Below, piece by piece: positions 52,587 through 62,256 of a stretch of 64,000 nucleotides of DNA. Under the pieces are notes generated by a model. It ran no database searches. It was not told the origin of the DNA and saw nothing but the letters and a program-made list of their open reading frames with translations. Within the stretch, counting starts at the first letter, position 1, and each line of letters begins with the position of its first letter. The position numbers were made by a program, and so were the translations under genes. Location of the stretch: contig NZ_CP044065.1 in assembly GCF_008693385.1 (NCBI RefSeq), positions 3,224,001 through 3,288,000 of the forward strand, written 5' to 3'. The stretch comes from Cupriavidus pauculus. Its GTDB lineage: Bacteria > Pseudomonadota > Gammaproteobacteria > Burkholderiales > Burkholderiaceae.

Positions 52587-54332
52587 TCACGCCTGCGCCG
52601 CCATCGCCTCGTCCGTGCTGACGGTGCGGTTGCGGCCGCCTGCCTTGGCCGCGTAGAGTCGCCGGTCGGCATTTGCGAGCAGCACGTCCAGCGTGGTGCC
52701 GTCCCGCGCGCCAGCCTCCACCACACCGATCGAAATCGTGAAATGGATGTTGCCATCGCCTTCGGCGCGGGCAACGGCCGGCGCATCGGGCGCGGGCGTC
52801 ACGGCAAAGCCGGCGATGGCCGTGCGCAGGCGTTCCGCCACGCGCACGGCTTCCTCGAGCGTGGCGCCGGGCAGCAATACCGCGAACTCCTCGCCGCCGA
52901 GCCGCGCGGGCACATCGATCGTCCGCAGCGCCTCGCGCATCCGCGTCGCCATGCCCGCAAGCACGCGATCGCCGCTCGCGTGCCCCCACTTGTCGTTGAC
53001 GCGCTTGAAGAAGTCGATATCGACCATCATCAGCGCGAGCGGCCGTGCATGCCGCAGCCCCCGTTCGGTCTCCTGATCGAACAGCAGCTTGAAATGCCGC
53101 CGGTTGGCGAGGCCCGTCAGCGGATCGTACTCGGCCAGTTCCTGCAGCTTCTCGCCGAGCGCGAGGTAGTGGTCGAACACATGCGTCACCACGAACAGCG
53201 TGACCCACATCAGCAATGGCAGCAGCAGCCATACCACGACAAGGATCGGACTCATGCGCGCGACGGCCGCATCGAACAACCGCCTCGGCGACATCGCTTC
53301 GAACAGCACCCAGTTGCCATTCGCGGTCTGCTGGTACAGGAGCGTGTAGGCGCCCTGGCGCAACGTCCCCGCACGATGCTCGAACAGCCGCGCGGGCGGT
53401 ACGTTCGTCCAGTCGCCGGGCGGCCCCGCGGGCCATTGCTGACCGCTTGCGACGGCGCCCTGCGACGCGGACACGAGCCTGCCGTCGCGGCTCATCAGGT
53501 AGACGATCTCGTCGGGCGCATTGCCTTCGTTGAGCATCGCCTGCAGGCGCGTCTGCGCGACGTCCACGGCGATCACGCCGCGAAACTGCCCCTCGGTACG
53601 AATCGGGATGCTCAGCGTACTGATCAGCTGGCCATCGCCGAACTGCGTGTAGTTGGCGATCCAGCGGCCCTCGTCACTGGTGTCGCCGGTGTCGCGACCG
53701 GGCAGGAGGTCGCGGTAGTAGGGCATGGCATCGAAGCGACGCACGAGCGTGGGCGCCAGTTCGCGATCCTGTTCCGGATAGACCACGAACAACCCGTTGC
53801 GCGAGATAAACAGCACGTTGAGATGGAGTTTGTCGGCGCGCACGAGCAGGCCCAGCATCTGACTCAACCCGCGCGCCACGCGCAGGTCGTCGCGCAGCGC
53901 CTCGTCGCGGCGCGCAAACCCGGACAGTCCGGCCAGCCGCTGCGCGCCCACGCCGATGACGGGCGCGTTGTCCGGACCCGCCGGCAGCATCCACGTGTCG
54001 TCGTTGCGCGCGGCGTAAGCGGCCTCGATATCGGCGTCGGATGCGTCTTGCGGCACGGTGCGCCGTGCATACGATGCCACCGCGTAGTCGCGCAGGTACG
54101 CGAGCCGCTGCCGCTCGTTGGTGAATACCGTCCCCACGCCGAGCGCGCGCAGCGCGAGGCTGTGCTGGCGCTCCTCTATCACGCGGTCATGGAGCTTCCA
54201 CACTTCGCGCGCGCCGATGACGAGTGTCAGCAGCATCACGATGGCAAAGCAGACCACGACGACGCGCTGCGGGTACATGATTGCCGCGCGCGGCAGCCAG
54301 CGAGGCCGCGGCAGAAGTTTGCGCCAGACCAT
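52587..54332 (-). CDS. Membrane diguanylate cyclase with periplasmic sensor
   Basis: 581 residues. One membrane helix near the N-terminus (VVVCFAIVMLLTLVIG), a large periplasmic Cache-like sensor (~50-350), a second helix (ILVVVWLLLPLLMWVTLFVV), and a GGDEF domain with LTGLANRRHF, MVDIDFFKRVNDKWGH and active site LGGEEFAVLLPG near residue 480. The inhibitory RxxD site is present (RTID, five residues before GGEEF). Makes cyclic di-GMP in response to a periplasmic signal. No EAL domain. Confidence 0.94.
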   Translation of the reverse strand: MVWRKLLPRPRWLPRAAIMYPQRVVVVCFAIVMLLTLVIGAREVWKLHDRVIEERQHSLALRALGVGTVFTNERQRLAYLRDYAVASYARRTVPQDASDADIEAAYAARNDDTWMLPAGPDNAPVIGVGAQRLAGLSGFARRDEALRDDLRVARGLSQMLGLLVRADKLHLNVLFISRNGLFVVYPEQDRELAPTLVRRFDAMPYYRDLLPGRDTGDTSDEGRWIANYTQFGDGQLISTLSIPIRTEGQFRGVIAVDVAQTRLQAMLNEGNAPDEIVYLMSRDGRLVSASQGAVASGQQWPAGPPGDWTNVPPARLFEHRAGTLRQGAYTLLYQQTANGNWVLFEAMSPRRLFDAAVARMSPILVVVWLLLPLLMWVTLFVVTHVFDHYLALGEKLQELAEYDPLTGLANRRHFKLLFDQETERGLRHARPLALMMVDIDFFKRVNDKWGHASGDRVLAGMATRMREALRTIDVPARLGGEEFAVLLPGATLEEAVRVAERLRTAIAGFAVTPAPDAPAVARAEGDGNIHFTISIGVVEAGARDGTTLDVLLANADRRLYAAKAGGRNRTVSTDEAMAAQA

Positions 54333-54438
54333 CGAGCGGACTCCCGATGCGGACGTCCGGAACCAGACGTCCTCAGCGCCGTGGGCATCGGCGTTGTGGG
54401 CGCTGCCCGCGATGGCCGGTCAGCGCGTGCCCGTCGGC

Positions 54439-55650
54439 TCAGTGTAGGACACGCGCGCGGTCGGTGCGGGAGTAGAGCAGGGCGAGCAGCGGGGGCACGA
54501 AGCCGATCCAGCTTGCGAGCGGCCATCCGCCATGGGCAAAGGCCCATGCGCCGGCCCAGGAGCCGATGGCGCCGCCAATGAAGAAGATCGCCATGAAAAG
54601 GCCGTTCAGACGGCTGCGATGCGCGGGGCTCAGCGCGAAGATCGCGCGCTGGCTGATGACGAGGTTCGACGACACGCCGAAGTCGAGCAGCACCGCGGCC
54701 ACCGTCAGCGAAAGCAGCGACAGCAGCGAGCCCTCGGCGCCGATGCGGCTCAGCAGGAACGACCCCGCGCCGATCGCGAGCGCGAGCGCGGTCATCTGCC
54801 GGCTATGTCCCCGGTCCGCATATCGGCCCGCCATCGGCGCGACGATCGCGCCGGCCACGCCCACGAGCGCGAAGATCGCAATGCCCTTCTGCGACATGTG
54901 GAACGCGGGCCCGGCAAGGTAGAGCGGCGCGGTGGTCCAGAACAGGCTGAACACGCCGAACAGGCTGGCCTGGTACAGCGCGCGACGGCGCAGCACGGGC
55001 TGCGTCCGCACGAGCGCCCACATCGACGCGAGCGTCGGCACATAGCCGGCCGACGGTGGCGGCTGACGACGCGGCAGCTTGCGCGAGAGCACGATGGCCA
55101 GCAGCACCATCGCGACGGCCGACACCGCGAAGATCGTGTGCCAGCCGAAAAAATCCGCGAACAGGCTCGAGACCGGCCGCGCAAGCATGATGCCCATGAG
55201 CAGGCCGCTCGTGACGTTGCCCACCGCGCGTCCGCGCGCATGGTCGGGCGCGAGATGCGCGGCGAATGGCACGAGCACCTGCGCCGCGACCGAGCACAGC
55301 CCGATGGCGGCGCCCGCCAGCAGGAACACGCCCGCATGCGTGGCGAAGGCCGCCGCGACGAGGGCCACCGCATTGCCGACGATGAGGGTGACGATCAGCC
55401 GCCGGTTCTCGACGATATCGCCGAGCGGCACGAGCAGCAGCAGGCCGGCGCAATAGCCGATCTGGATCAGCGTGACGATGAGGCCGGCCGTCCCGGGCGG
55501 CAGCGCGAGCGCGTGCGCGATGGGGCCGACGAGCGGCTGCGGGTAATAGAGATTGGCCACGATCATGCCGACTGCAACGGCGAGCAGCGGCGTGATCCAG
55601 GCCGGCTGCGCAGGGTGCGCAGTGGCGGAAGCGGGTGTGACGGTGGTCAT
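54439..55650 (-). CDS. MFS transporter
   Basis: 403 residues with 12 predicted membrane helices. Between helices 2 and 3 is the MFS motif ([16 protein letters not shown]), and the C-terminal half repeats it weakly. The ATG at 55650 begins just before the first helix; the long upstream extension is low complexity. Similar carriers are uncharacterised exporters of the YbjJ/sugar-efflux type. Substrate unknown. Confidence 0.88.
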   Translation of the reverse strand: MTTVTPASATAHPAQPAWITPLLAVAVGMIVANLYYPQPLVGPIAHALALPPGTAGLIVTLIQIGYCAGLLLLVPLGDIVENRRLIVTLIVGNAVALVAAAFATHAGVFLLAGAAIGLCSVAAQVLVPFAAHLAPDHARGRAVGNVTSGLLMGIMLARPVSSLFADFFGWHTIFAVSAVAMVLLAIVLSRKLPRRQPPPSAGYVPTLASMWALVRTQPVLRRRALYQASLFGVFSLFWTTAPLYLAGPAFHMSQKGIAIFALVGVAGAIVAPMAGRYADRGHSRQMTALALAIGAGSFLLSRIGAEGSLLSLLSLTVAAVLLDFGVSSNLVISQRAIFALSPAHRSRLNGLFMAIFFIGGAIGSWAGAWAFAHGGWPLASWIGFVPPLLALLYSRTDRARVLH

Positions 55651-55771
55651 CGGCGAGGTTGCGGAGAGACTGCCGTGGCGATCTGGTCGTCGCGCATCGG
55701 AACGGCCGCAAGGAGAATGCACTTGGACCCGCGATTTTACGCGCGGAACGAAAATCTGGCTGGCGAGGGAA

Positions 55772-57475
55772 TTACCAGCGGCGGTTGAGCTGCACGCCGA
55801 AGATCGAGCCGCTGGCCTGCGAGGCCCACGCTTCGGCCGGCGCGGCGAACGTGATGCCGTCCACGTCATTCGCGCGGCTATACGTGTAGAACGCGCGCAG
55901 GTTCGCGTTGCCCGCGGACTTGCCCAGCGTGAGCGTCGGCGCAACGGTCAGCGCGGTACGCTGGCCGCCTACGCCGAACCCGGACGAGATCTGGTCGTGC
56001 GCGACCTCGAACATGAGTTTGAACTGGTCGCTGGCCACATACGTCGGCCGCACGCGCGTGGCGGCCCACTGGAGCGTGCCGACCGCGGACCGATCGAGCT
56101 GCAGGCTCGATTCCACCGAGCCGCCGATGCCCGACGTGCTCTTCCATTCCATGGACTCGGCCAGCCGCACGCGCGACAGATCGTTGCCCATGCCGGTATA
56201 GCCCGTCATGGCCGTGCGCGAGCCCTGGCCATACTGCACGCCGAAGCGGTTGATGCCATAGAGCACGCCCTTCTGCTCGTGCATGGCCGAAGCCCACCAC
56301 GCGCTGCCCGTGTTCTCCATCGCGGAGAGCGGCTCCACGCGCGTGAAGCCCACCTGCACCGCGCCCTTGTCGTTGGTGCCGATCGGCGCCGTGCGGACCG
56401 TGTGATAGCTCGGCAGGCTGGCGCCGTTGAAGTCGCTGCGCGCCGTGTACTGATAGTTGAGGCCGAAGTCGCCGACCTTCGCGTTGTCCACGCCGAAGCG
56501 CATCGACGGCGAGCTCGGCGGCAGCAGTCCCGAGGACATCAGGAACGGATTCGTGTCGCGGCGGCCGGCCCACACGCTGGCATCGTCGAGCACCCGCAGG
56601 CCGCCGCGCGAGAACCCGCTGACCGACGTATAGACCTGCGGCAGCAACGCATACGGATCCACGGCCGTGGGACGCCCGTTAACCGAGGTCGCATCGGTGC
56701 CCTTTGCCTGCGCGACCAGTTGCACCTGCGTGCCGCCGTCGAGATCGACGAGCGACTCCTGTACCTTCACTTCGCCGGTGCTGCTGCACGCGAGGCCGCC
56801 ATTGAGTCCTGTGGAGGGCGTGCCGCCACCGGCGCAGGCGCGTGCGTTGCGTGGCTGGTCCACGGCCGCCACGCGGCCGCTGTAGCCGAGGCGCCACACC
56901 GAATCGCCGGCCGGATCGTCGGCGGGCAGTTGCGAACGCAGCACGGGCGGCTTGTCCGAAGGCGTGGCCCCGGCCTCGCCCTCGGCAACCGTCGTCCCGG
57001 CGGCGGCGCTGTCCGGATGCGCGGGAAACTCCCCGAGCCGGTTCGGAAACAGCACGAGCGGCGGGGGTGGGGGCGGCGGCGGCGCGAGCTCGTCGGGCGG
57101 GCCGATAAAGTCCGGATTCGATGCCAGGGGCGCAGCACCGGGTACGCCCGCGGCGGCCTCCGCCGGGGAGGTCGCGGAGGGCGCCGCCGAAGGCTGTCCC
57201 TCCTGTGCGCCGATCAGCGCACCGAGCGGATCCGCGGCGGCAACGTCCTCGTTGCCCGATGGCAACGGTGCCGCGGACGCCACCGGCTGCGGGGCCGCGG
57301 CGGTCGTTGTGGCCGAAGCCGTGACCGTGGACGGCACCGTCGTCGTGGCGAGCTGCGGCGGCCGCGCAACGTCCGGCCCGACCTGCGCGCACGCACCGAC
57401 GCTCCACGCCGCCAACAGCGCGGATGTGAGGCGATTGATACGCAAACGAGAGGGAAAACGTGCCGGAAGCTGCAT
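55772..57475 (-). CDS. LamB-like outer-membrane porin with disordered N-terminus
   Basis: 567 residues. A signal peptide ([14 protein letters not shown]) is followed by ~170 residues rich in Ala/Pro/Thr, probably disordered. The C-terminal ~380 residues are beta-rich with porin features ([53 protein letters not shown]) and end FGVQLNRRW, an outer-membrane terminal strand with aromatic last residue. This resembles maltoporin-like carbohydrate porins. Whether the ACAQ Cys is a lipobox is unclear. Confidence 0.7.
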   Translation of the reverse strand: MQLPARFPSRLRINRLTSALLAAWSVGACAQVGPDVARPPQLATTTVPSTVTASATTTAAAPQPVASAAPLPSGNEDVAAADPLGALIGAQEGQPSAAPSATSPAEAAAGVPGAAPLASNPDFIGPPDELAPPPPPPPPLVLFPNRLGEFPAHPDSAAAGTTVAEGEAGATPSDKPPVLRSQLPADDPAGDSVWRLGYSGRVAAVDQPRNARACAGGGTPSTGLNGGLACSSTGEVKVQESLVDLDGGTQVQLVAQAKGTDATSVNGRPTAVDPYALLPQVYTSVSGFSRGGLRVLDDASVWAGRRDTNPFLMSSGLLPPSSPSMRFGVDNAKVGDFGLNYQYTARSDFNGASLPSYHTVRTAPIGTNDKGAVQVGFTRVEPLSAMENTGSAWWASAMHEQKGVLYGINRFGVQYGQGSRTAMTGYTGMGNDLSRVRLAESMEWKSTSGIGGSVESSLQLDRSAVGTLQWAATRVRPTYVASDQFKLMFEVAHDQISSGFGVGGQRTALTVAPTLTLGKSAGNANLRAFYTYSRANDVDGITFAAPAEAWASQASGSIFGVQLNRRW

Positions 57476-57800
57476 GAAATCGATGGGGGCCGCGCGACGA
57501 ACTTCGAGGCGGGGCTCAGTTTTTAACAGGCGCCCGGTTGGACCGCAAGCCGGGTTACAAAATCCGTCGGCCGCCTACCTTCTCACGATACGAAACCCTC
57601 GGCCGTTTGTATGCGACAACTTCCCGGAAACGGTGCGCTGGCGCCCGCGCGCGGGTGTCCGATGTAAGCGAAAACCCCCATCGATGCAGGGCTCCGTGCC
57701 CAAAAAGCCACCGCTATAATCGGCAGGCCCTGCCCGTCACGTGCGTTGGATGTCTCGTGCATCGGACAGTCAATACAGATCTATAACGAGGAGATATCTG
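57476..57800. other. Divergent intergenic region, porin / orphan TRAP binding protein
   Basis: 325 bases with no gene. A perfect TATAAT at 57715-57720 (plus strand) lies 80 bases before the TRAP binding-protein start; no clear -35 hexamer is visible. GAGGAG at 57788 is that gene's ribosome site. Confidence 0.5.
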
Positions 57801-58943
57801 ATGGAACGTCGTTCCTTCCTTTTGAAGGCGGGTGCAGTAGCCGCCACAGGGGCAGGTCTTGCCGCATGCGGCAAGGAAGAAAAGGCCGCGGCACCGGCAG
57901 CCGCGGCGAGCGGTCCGGCCGCACCGGCCGTGGTCGGCAGCAATCCCGCCGTGGAATGGCGCCTGGCATCGAGCTTCCCGAAGTCGCTGGACACGATCTA
58001 CGGCGGCGCCGAAACGCTGTCCGCGCGCGTGAAGGAACTGACGGACGGCAAGTTCAACATCAAGGTCTTCGCGGCCGGTGAAATCGTGCCGGGCCTGCAG
58101 GTGCTGGACGCCGTGCAGAACCAGACCGTGCAGATCGGCCACACGGCCGGCTACTACTACTTCGGCAAGAACCCGACGCTTTGCTTCGACACGACCATCC
58201 CGTTCGGCCTGACCGCGCGCCAGCAGACCGCGTGGATGATGCAGGGCAACGGCATGAAGCTGATGCGCGAGTTCTTCAAGGAATACAACATCGTCAACTT
58301 CATGGGCGGCAACACCTGCGCCCAGATGGGCGGCTGGTTCCGCAAGGAAATCAAGTCGGTGGCCGACCTGCAGGGCCTGAAGTACCGCGTGGCCGGCTTC
58401 GCGGGCGTGGTGCTCGCGCGCCTGGGCGTGGTGCCGCAGCAGATCGCCGGCGGCGATATCTACCCGGCGCTGGAAAAGGGCACGATCGACGCGGCAGAGT
58501 GGGTGGGCCCGTATGACGACGAAAAGCTCGGCTTCTACAAGGTGGCGCCTTACTACTACTACCCGGGCTGGTGGGAAGGCAGCGCGCAACTGTCGTTCTA
58601 CGTGTCGTCGCCCGAATACGAGAAGCTGCCCAAGCTGTACAAGGCCGCGCTCGAGACCGCGACCATCGAGGCGCACACGTCGATGCAGGCCAAGTACGAC
58701 ACCGTGAACCCGCAGGCGCTCGCGCGTCTGCTCGAAAACGGCGTGAAGCTGCGTCCGTTCTCGCGCGAAATCCTCGAGGCCTGCTTCAAGGCCACCCAGG
58801 CCGCCTATGCGGACGAGACCGCGAAGAACCCGTCGTTCAAGAAGATCTACGACGACTGGCGCGTGTTCCGCAACAACGAGGCCCAGTGGTTCAACGTCGC
58901 CGAGCAGGCGTTCGCGCAGTTCAGCTTCACCCACAAGCTGTAA
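57801..58943 (+). CDS. Orphan TRAP-type substrate-binding lipoprotein
   Basis: 380 residues. The N-terminus MERRSFLLKAGAVAATG has a twin-Arg export pattern and a following LAACG suggests a lipobox. The mature part is DctP-like (EWRLASSFPKSLDTIYGGAE, VADLQGLKYRVAGFAGVVLARLG, WVGPYDDEKLGFYKVAPYYYYPGW), close to keto-acid binding TakP proteins. GAGGAG precedes the ATG by 8 bases. No dctQ or dctM gene is adjacent, so it either uses permeases elsewhere or senses substrate. A hairpin follows at 58966. Confidence 0.92.
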   Translation: MERRSFLLKAGAVAATGAGLAACGKEEKAAAPAAAASGPAAPAVVGSNPAVEWRLASSFPKSLDTIYGGAETLSARVKELTDGKFNIKVFAAGEIVPGLQVLDAVQNQTVQIGHTAGYYYFGKNPTLCFDTTIPFGLTARQQTAWMMQGNGMKLMREFFKEYNIVNFMGGNTCAQMGGWFRKEIKSVADLQGLKYRVAGFAGVVLARLGVVPQQIAGGDIYPALEKGTIDAAEWVGPYDDEKLGFYKVAPYYYYPGWWEGSAQLSFYVSSPEYEKLPKLYKAALETATIEAHTSMQAKYDTVNPQALARLLENGVKLRPFSREILEACFKATQAAYADETAKNPSFKKIYDDWRVFRNNEAQWFNVAEQAFAQFSFTHKL

Positions 58944-58965
58944 CGCCCACGGGGAGGATGGTCGG

Positions 58966-58990
58966 ACGGTGCACGCCCTGCACCGTTTCT
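58966..58990 (+). terminator. Hairpin after the orphan TRAP binding protein
   Basis: ACGGTGCA-CGCCC-TGCACCGT, then TTCT. The T tract is short, so termination may be weak. Confidence 0.5.
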
Positions 58991-59027
58991 GGGCGACAAT
59001 CTAGGCCGCACAGACCCTGTCCTCCCC

Positions 59028-59939
59028 ATGCAACTCGGTATCCTCTACGCGCTGCTCGCGTACATCATCTGGGGCCTCCTGCCCCTCTATATCAAATCCG
59101 TCCACGGCGTGGCGCCGCTCGAGATCCTGCTGCACCGCATGGTGTGGTCGCTCGTGTTCCTCGGCGCGATCCTGCTCTGGCGCCGGCATTTCGGCTGGCT
59201 GCGGCAGGTGGCGACGAATCCGCGCCTGATCCTGGGATTTGCCGCGAGCGCGGCGCTCCTGTGCGGCAACTGGTTCATCTATATCTGGGCCGTCTCGGCG
59301 AACCGGGTCGTCGATGCAAGCCTCGGATACTTCATCAATCCGCTGTTCAGCGTGCTGCTGGGCGTGGTGTTCCTGCACGAGCGCCTGCGGCCCGGCCAGT
59401 GGCTGTCGATCGCCGTGGCCGCCTCGGGCGTGCTGTGGCTGACGCTGAGCGCGGGCCAGCTGCCATGGATCGCGCTGGCGCTCGCGGGCACCTTCGGCGG
59501 GTACGGCCTGCTGCGCAAGACCGGCGCGCTGGGCGCGCTCGAGGGCCTGTCGCTGGAGACGCTGATCCTGTTCCCCGTCGCGGCCATCGCGCTCGGCTAC
59601 CTGATCATGACCGGACAGGACACCACGCGGAGCGCAGCACTGGGTACGCAATTCCTGCTGCTGATGGCGGGACCGGTCACGGCCGTCCCGCTGCTGTTCT
59701 TCGCGGCCGGCGCGCGCCGCATTCCGCTCTCGCTGCTCGGCCTGCTGCAATACACGGGGCCGACCCTGCAGCTTTTGCTCGGCATCTGGCTCTGGCACGA
59801 ACCGTTTCCGGCGCAAAAGCAGCTCGGCTATGCGCTGATCTGGATCTCGCTGGCCATCTACGCGGCGGAAAGCTTCTGGGCCGCGCGGCGGACCCCGCTG
59901 GCGGCTGCCATCGACGGGGAGTATCGACAAAAGGAATGA
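59028..59939 (+). CDS. rarD: RarD-type EamA permease
   Basis: 303 residues with ten membrane segments. N-terminal LGILYALLAYIIWGLLPLYIK and HRMVWSLVFLGAILLWRRH are RarD hallmarks, as is the LLGLLQYTGPTLQLLLGIWLWHEPF block. Function in E. coli is uncertain (chloramphenicol sensitivity phenotype). It precedes dinB by about 90 bases. Confidence 0.93.
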   Translation: MQLGILYALLAYIIWGLLPLYIKSVHGVAPLEILLHRMVWSLVFLGAILLWRRHFGWLRQVATNPRLILGFAASAALLCGNWFIYIWAVSANRVVDASLGYFINPLFSVLLGVVFLHERLRPGQWLSIAVAASGVLWLTLSAGQLPWIALALAGTFGGYGLLRKTGALGALEGLSLETLILFPVAAIALGYLIMTGQDTTRSAALGTQFLLLMAGPVTAVPLLFFAAGARRIPLSLLGLLQYTGPTLQLLLGIWLWHEPFPAQKQLGYALIWISLAIYAAESFWAARRTPLAAAIDGEYRQKE

Positions 59940-59954
59940 CGCCGCGCGGACCGG

Positions 59955-60014
59955 TTGCCAATCGATAGATCCCGGCGATATCATCGCGCACGGCACTGTA
60001 CGGACATACAGTAT
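59955..60014 (+). promoter_or_regulatory. dinB promoter with LexA (SOS) box
   Basis: TTGCCA (59955-59960), 18-base spacer, TATCAT (59979-59984), then the LexA box ACTGTACGGACATACAGTA at 59995-60013, which has the CTG-N10-CAG core. The box covers the start region, so LexA binding would block transcription. Confidence 0.85.
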
Positions 60015-60029
60015 TCGATTGATTTCGTC

Positions 60030-61187
60030 ATGACCCTCGGCAACCGGCGCATCGCCCACCTCGATATGGACGCGTTCTACGCGTCCGTCGAACTGCTGCG
60101 CTATCCCGAACTGCGCGGCCAGGCCGTCGTGATCGGCGGCGGCCGCGATGCCGAGCCGCAGGACCTGCCCGATGGCTCGCGCCGCTATGCGCGGCTGCGC
60201 GACTACGTGGGGCGCGGCGTGGTCACCACCTCCACCTACGAAGCGCGCGCGCTCGGGGTCTTCTCGGCCATGGGCATGATGAAGGCCGCGCGCCTCGCGC
60301 CCGACGCGATCCTGCTGCCGACCGACTTCGACGCCTACCGGCACTACTCGGGCCGCTTCAAGGCCGCCGTCCGCACATTCACACAAGAAATCGAAGACAG
60401 GGGTATCGACGAGATCTATATCGATCTGACGAATATACCTGGGGAGGTGCGCGACGTGGCGGCGCGGATCAAGCATGCCGTCCATGCCGCCACGGGCCTC
60501 ACCTGTTCGATCTGCGTCGCGCCGAACAAGCTGCTGGCCAAGATCGGTTCCGAACTCGACAAACCCGACGGCCTCACGATTCTCACGGCCGAGGATGTAC
60601 CCACGCGCATCTGGCCGCTGGCCGCGCGCAAGGTCAACGGTATCGGACCCAAGGCCGCGGACCGGCTCAGCGCACTGGGGATTCATACCGTCGGCGATGT
60701 CGCGCACGCGGACCCGAGCCTGCTGCAGACCCACTTCGGTCTCAACTATGCGGAATGGCTGGCGCGCGTGGCGCAGGGTCACGACGAGAGGCTGGTGGTC
60801 GTGCGGTCCGAACCCAAGTCGATGAGCCGCGAAACGACGTTCGAGCGTGACCTGCACCCGAAACACGATCGTCCGGCGTTATCGGAAGCGTTCACGAAAC
60901 TGTGCCTGCGCGTGGGCGAAGATCTGCGCCGCAAGGGCTATGTGGGCCGCACGGTCGGCATCAAGCTGCGCTTCGACGATTTCCGGACCGTCACGCGCGA
61001 TCTCACGCTGACCGCGCATACGTCCGATGGGGCGGCCATCCGGCGCGGCGCGACCGAATGCCTGAAGCGCATCGCGCTGGACCGCCGCATCCGGTTGCTC
61101 GGCGTGCGCGTCAGCGCGCTGCTGCCGGCCAGCGCGGCCGGACATCAGCCGGTGCAGGAAGAGCTGCCGTTCTCGGCCGAAGACTGA
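60030..61187 (+). CDS. dinB: DNA polymerase IV
   Basis: 385 residues of the Y-family translesion polymerase. Catalytic acidic residues: AHLDMDAFYASVELL and GIDEIYIDLT. Thumb and little-finger domains follow (RKVNGIGPKAADRLSALGI, SMSRETTFERDL). Compared with E. coli Pol IV there is an insert of about 20 residues near residue 40 (GRDAEPQDLPDGSRRYARL). The ATG at 60030 is 16 bases past the LexA box. It makes error-prone copies past lesions and is induced by the SOS response. Confidence 0.95.
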   Translation: MTLGNRRIAHLDMDAFYASVELLRYPELRGQAVVIGGGRDAEPQDLPDGSRRYARLRDYVGRGVVTTSTYEARALGVFSAMGMMKAARLAPDAILLPTDFDAYRHYSGRFKAAVRTFTQEIEDRGIDEIYIDLTNIPGEVRDVAARIKHAVHAATGLTCSICVAPNKLLAKIGSELDKPDGLTILTAEDVPTRIWPLAARKVNGIGPKAADRLSALGIHTVGDVAHADPSLLQTHFGLNYAEWLARVAQGHDERLVVVRSEPKSMSRETTFERDLHPKHDRPALSEAFTKLCLRVGEDLRRKGYVGRTVGIKLRFDDFRTVTRDLTLTAHTSDGAAIRRGATECLKRIALDRRIRLLGVRVSALLPASAAGHQPVQEELPFSAED

Positions 61188-61192
61188 CCGGG

Positions 61193-62167
61193 TCAGACCA
61201 GCCCGTGTGTCTGCGCATGCATACGCACAAGGCCGAGCAGCGCATCCAGATTCGGCGTACGAATATCGACATGACCGCCGATTTCCCGCACCGACGCGAC
61301 CAGTGCATCGATCTCGAGCCCGCGCCCGGCCTCGGCATCCTGCAGCATCGACGTCTTGAACGCGCCCAGCTTGCGCGTGACCTGCATCCGGTCCTCGCCG
61401 CTCTGCGCGATGGGACAGCCGATCGCCGCGCCGATCTGCCCCGCCTCGGCCATCACGTCGAGGCAGAAGCGACTGACGAGCGGATCGTCGAGAATGCGGT
61501 CGCAGGTCGCGCCGGTCAGCACGGAAACCGGGTTCATCGTCATATTGCCCCAGAGCTTGAACCAGACGTCGCGCTGGATCGATTCGCTGCGCTCGATGTC
61601 GAGCCCGCTCTGCGCCAACAGGTCCGCAACGCGATCGACACGCGGATCGGGACCACCGGCCGGCACGCCGAGAATCAGCTTCTGGCCGAATGCATGCTGC
61701 ACCACGCCGGGTTCGGGGCTCGAGGCGGACAGGTGCACGACGCCCCCGATCACCTGCCGTACCGGCAGCGCACGGCCGATGCGGCCGTCGGGATCGACGG
61801 TCTGCAGCCGCAGCCCCGATAGCGGCCCCGGCCGCTCGAAGAACCACCAGGGCACGCCGTTCATCGCCGGCACGATGATCGTCTCGGGTCCGATCAGCGG
61901 CGCGAGCCGCTCGGCCAGCTCCGCGAGCGCCGGCGCCTTGACCGCGAGGATCACGATGTCCTGCACGCCAAGGCGCGCGGGGTCCGCTTCCGCGTTCACG
62001 GGAAACGAGGCGCGCCCGTCGCGGTCGATCACCGTGATGCCGTGCGCCTGCAGCGCTTCCAGCGTTTTCCCGCGCGCGAGCACGTTGACCGTGTGTCCCG
62101 CGCGTGCGACACGCGCCGCAATGAAACCGCCTACGGCGCCGGCGCCGACGATGCAGATTGAAGCCAT
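61193..62167 (-). CDS. panE: Ketopantoate reductase family protein
   Basis: 324 residues. NADP-binding N-terminus ICIVGAGAVGGFIAARVARAG, C-terminal ApbA domain with the catalytic Lys in WFKLWGNMTMNPVSVLTGA and Asn nearby. PanE makes pantoate for coenzyme A, but this family also contains paralogues with other keto-acid substrates; as the gene is not next to other pantothenate genes the symbol is tentative. It converges on dinB, 5 bases apart. Confidence 0.8.
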   Translation of the reverse strand: MASICIVGAGAVGGFIAARVARAGHTVNVLARGKTLEALQAHGITVIDRDGRASFPVNAEADPARLGVQDIVILAVKAPALAELAERLAPLIGPETIIVPAMNGVPWWFFERPGPLSGLRLQTVDPDGRIGRALPVRQVIGGVVHLSASSPEPGVVQHAFGQKLILGVPAGGPDPRVDRVADLLAQSGLDIERSESIQRDVWFKLWGNMTMNPVSVLTGATCDRILDDPLVSRFCLDVMAEAGQIGAAIGCPIAQSGEDRMQVTRKLGAFKTSMLQDAEAGRGLEIDALVASVREIGGHVDIRTPNLDALLGLVRMHAQTHGLV

Positions 62168-62256
62168 GGAGGGTTCCCCCGAAACGAATGATTATTCATG
62201 GGAGTAATCGATTCATCGATCGTCGCGACACGTCGATTACTCCCGAGAATGCCGTG

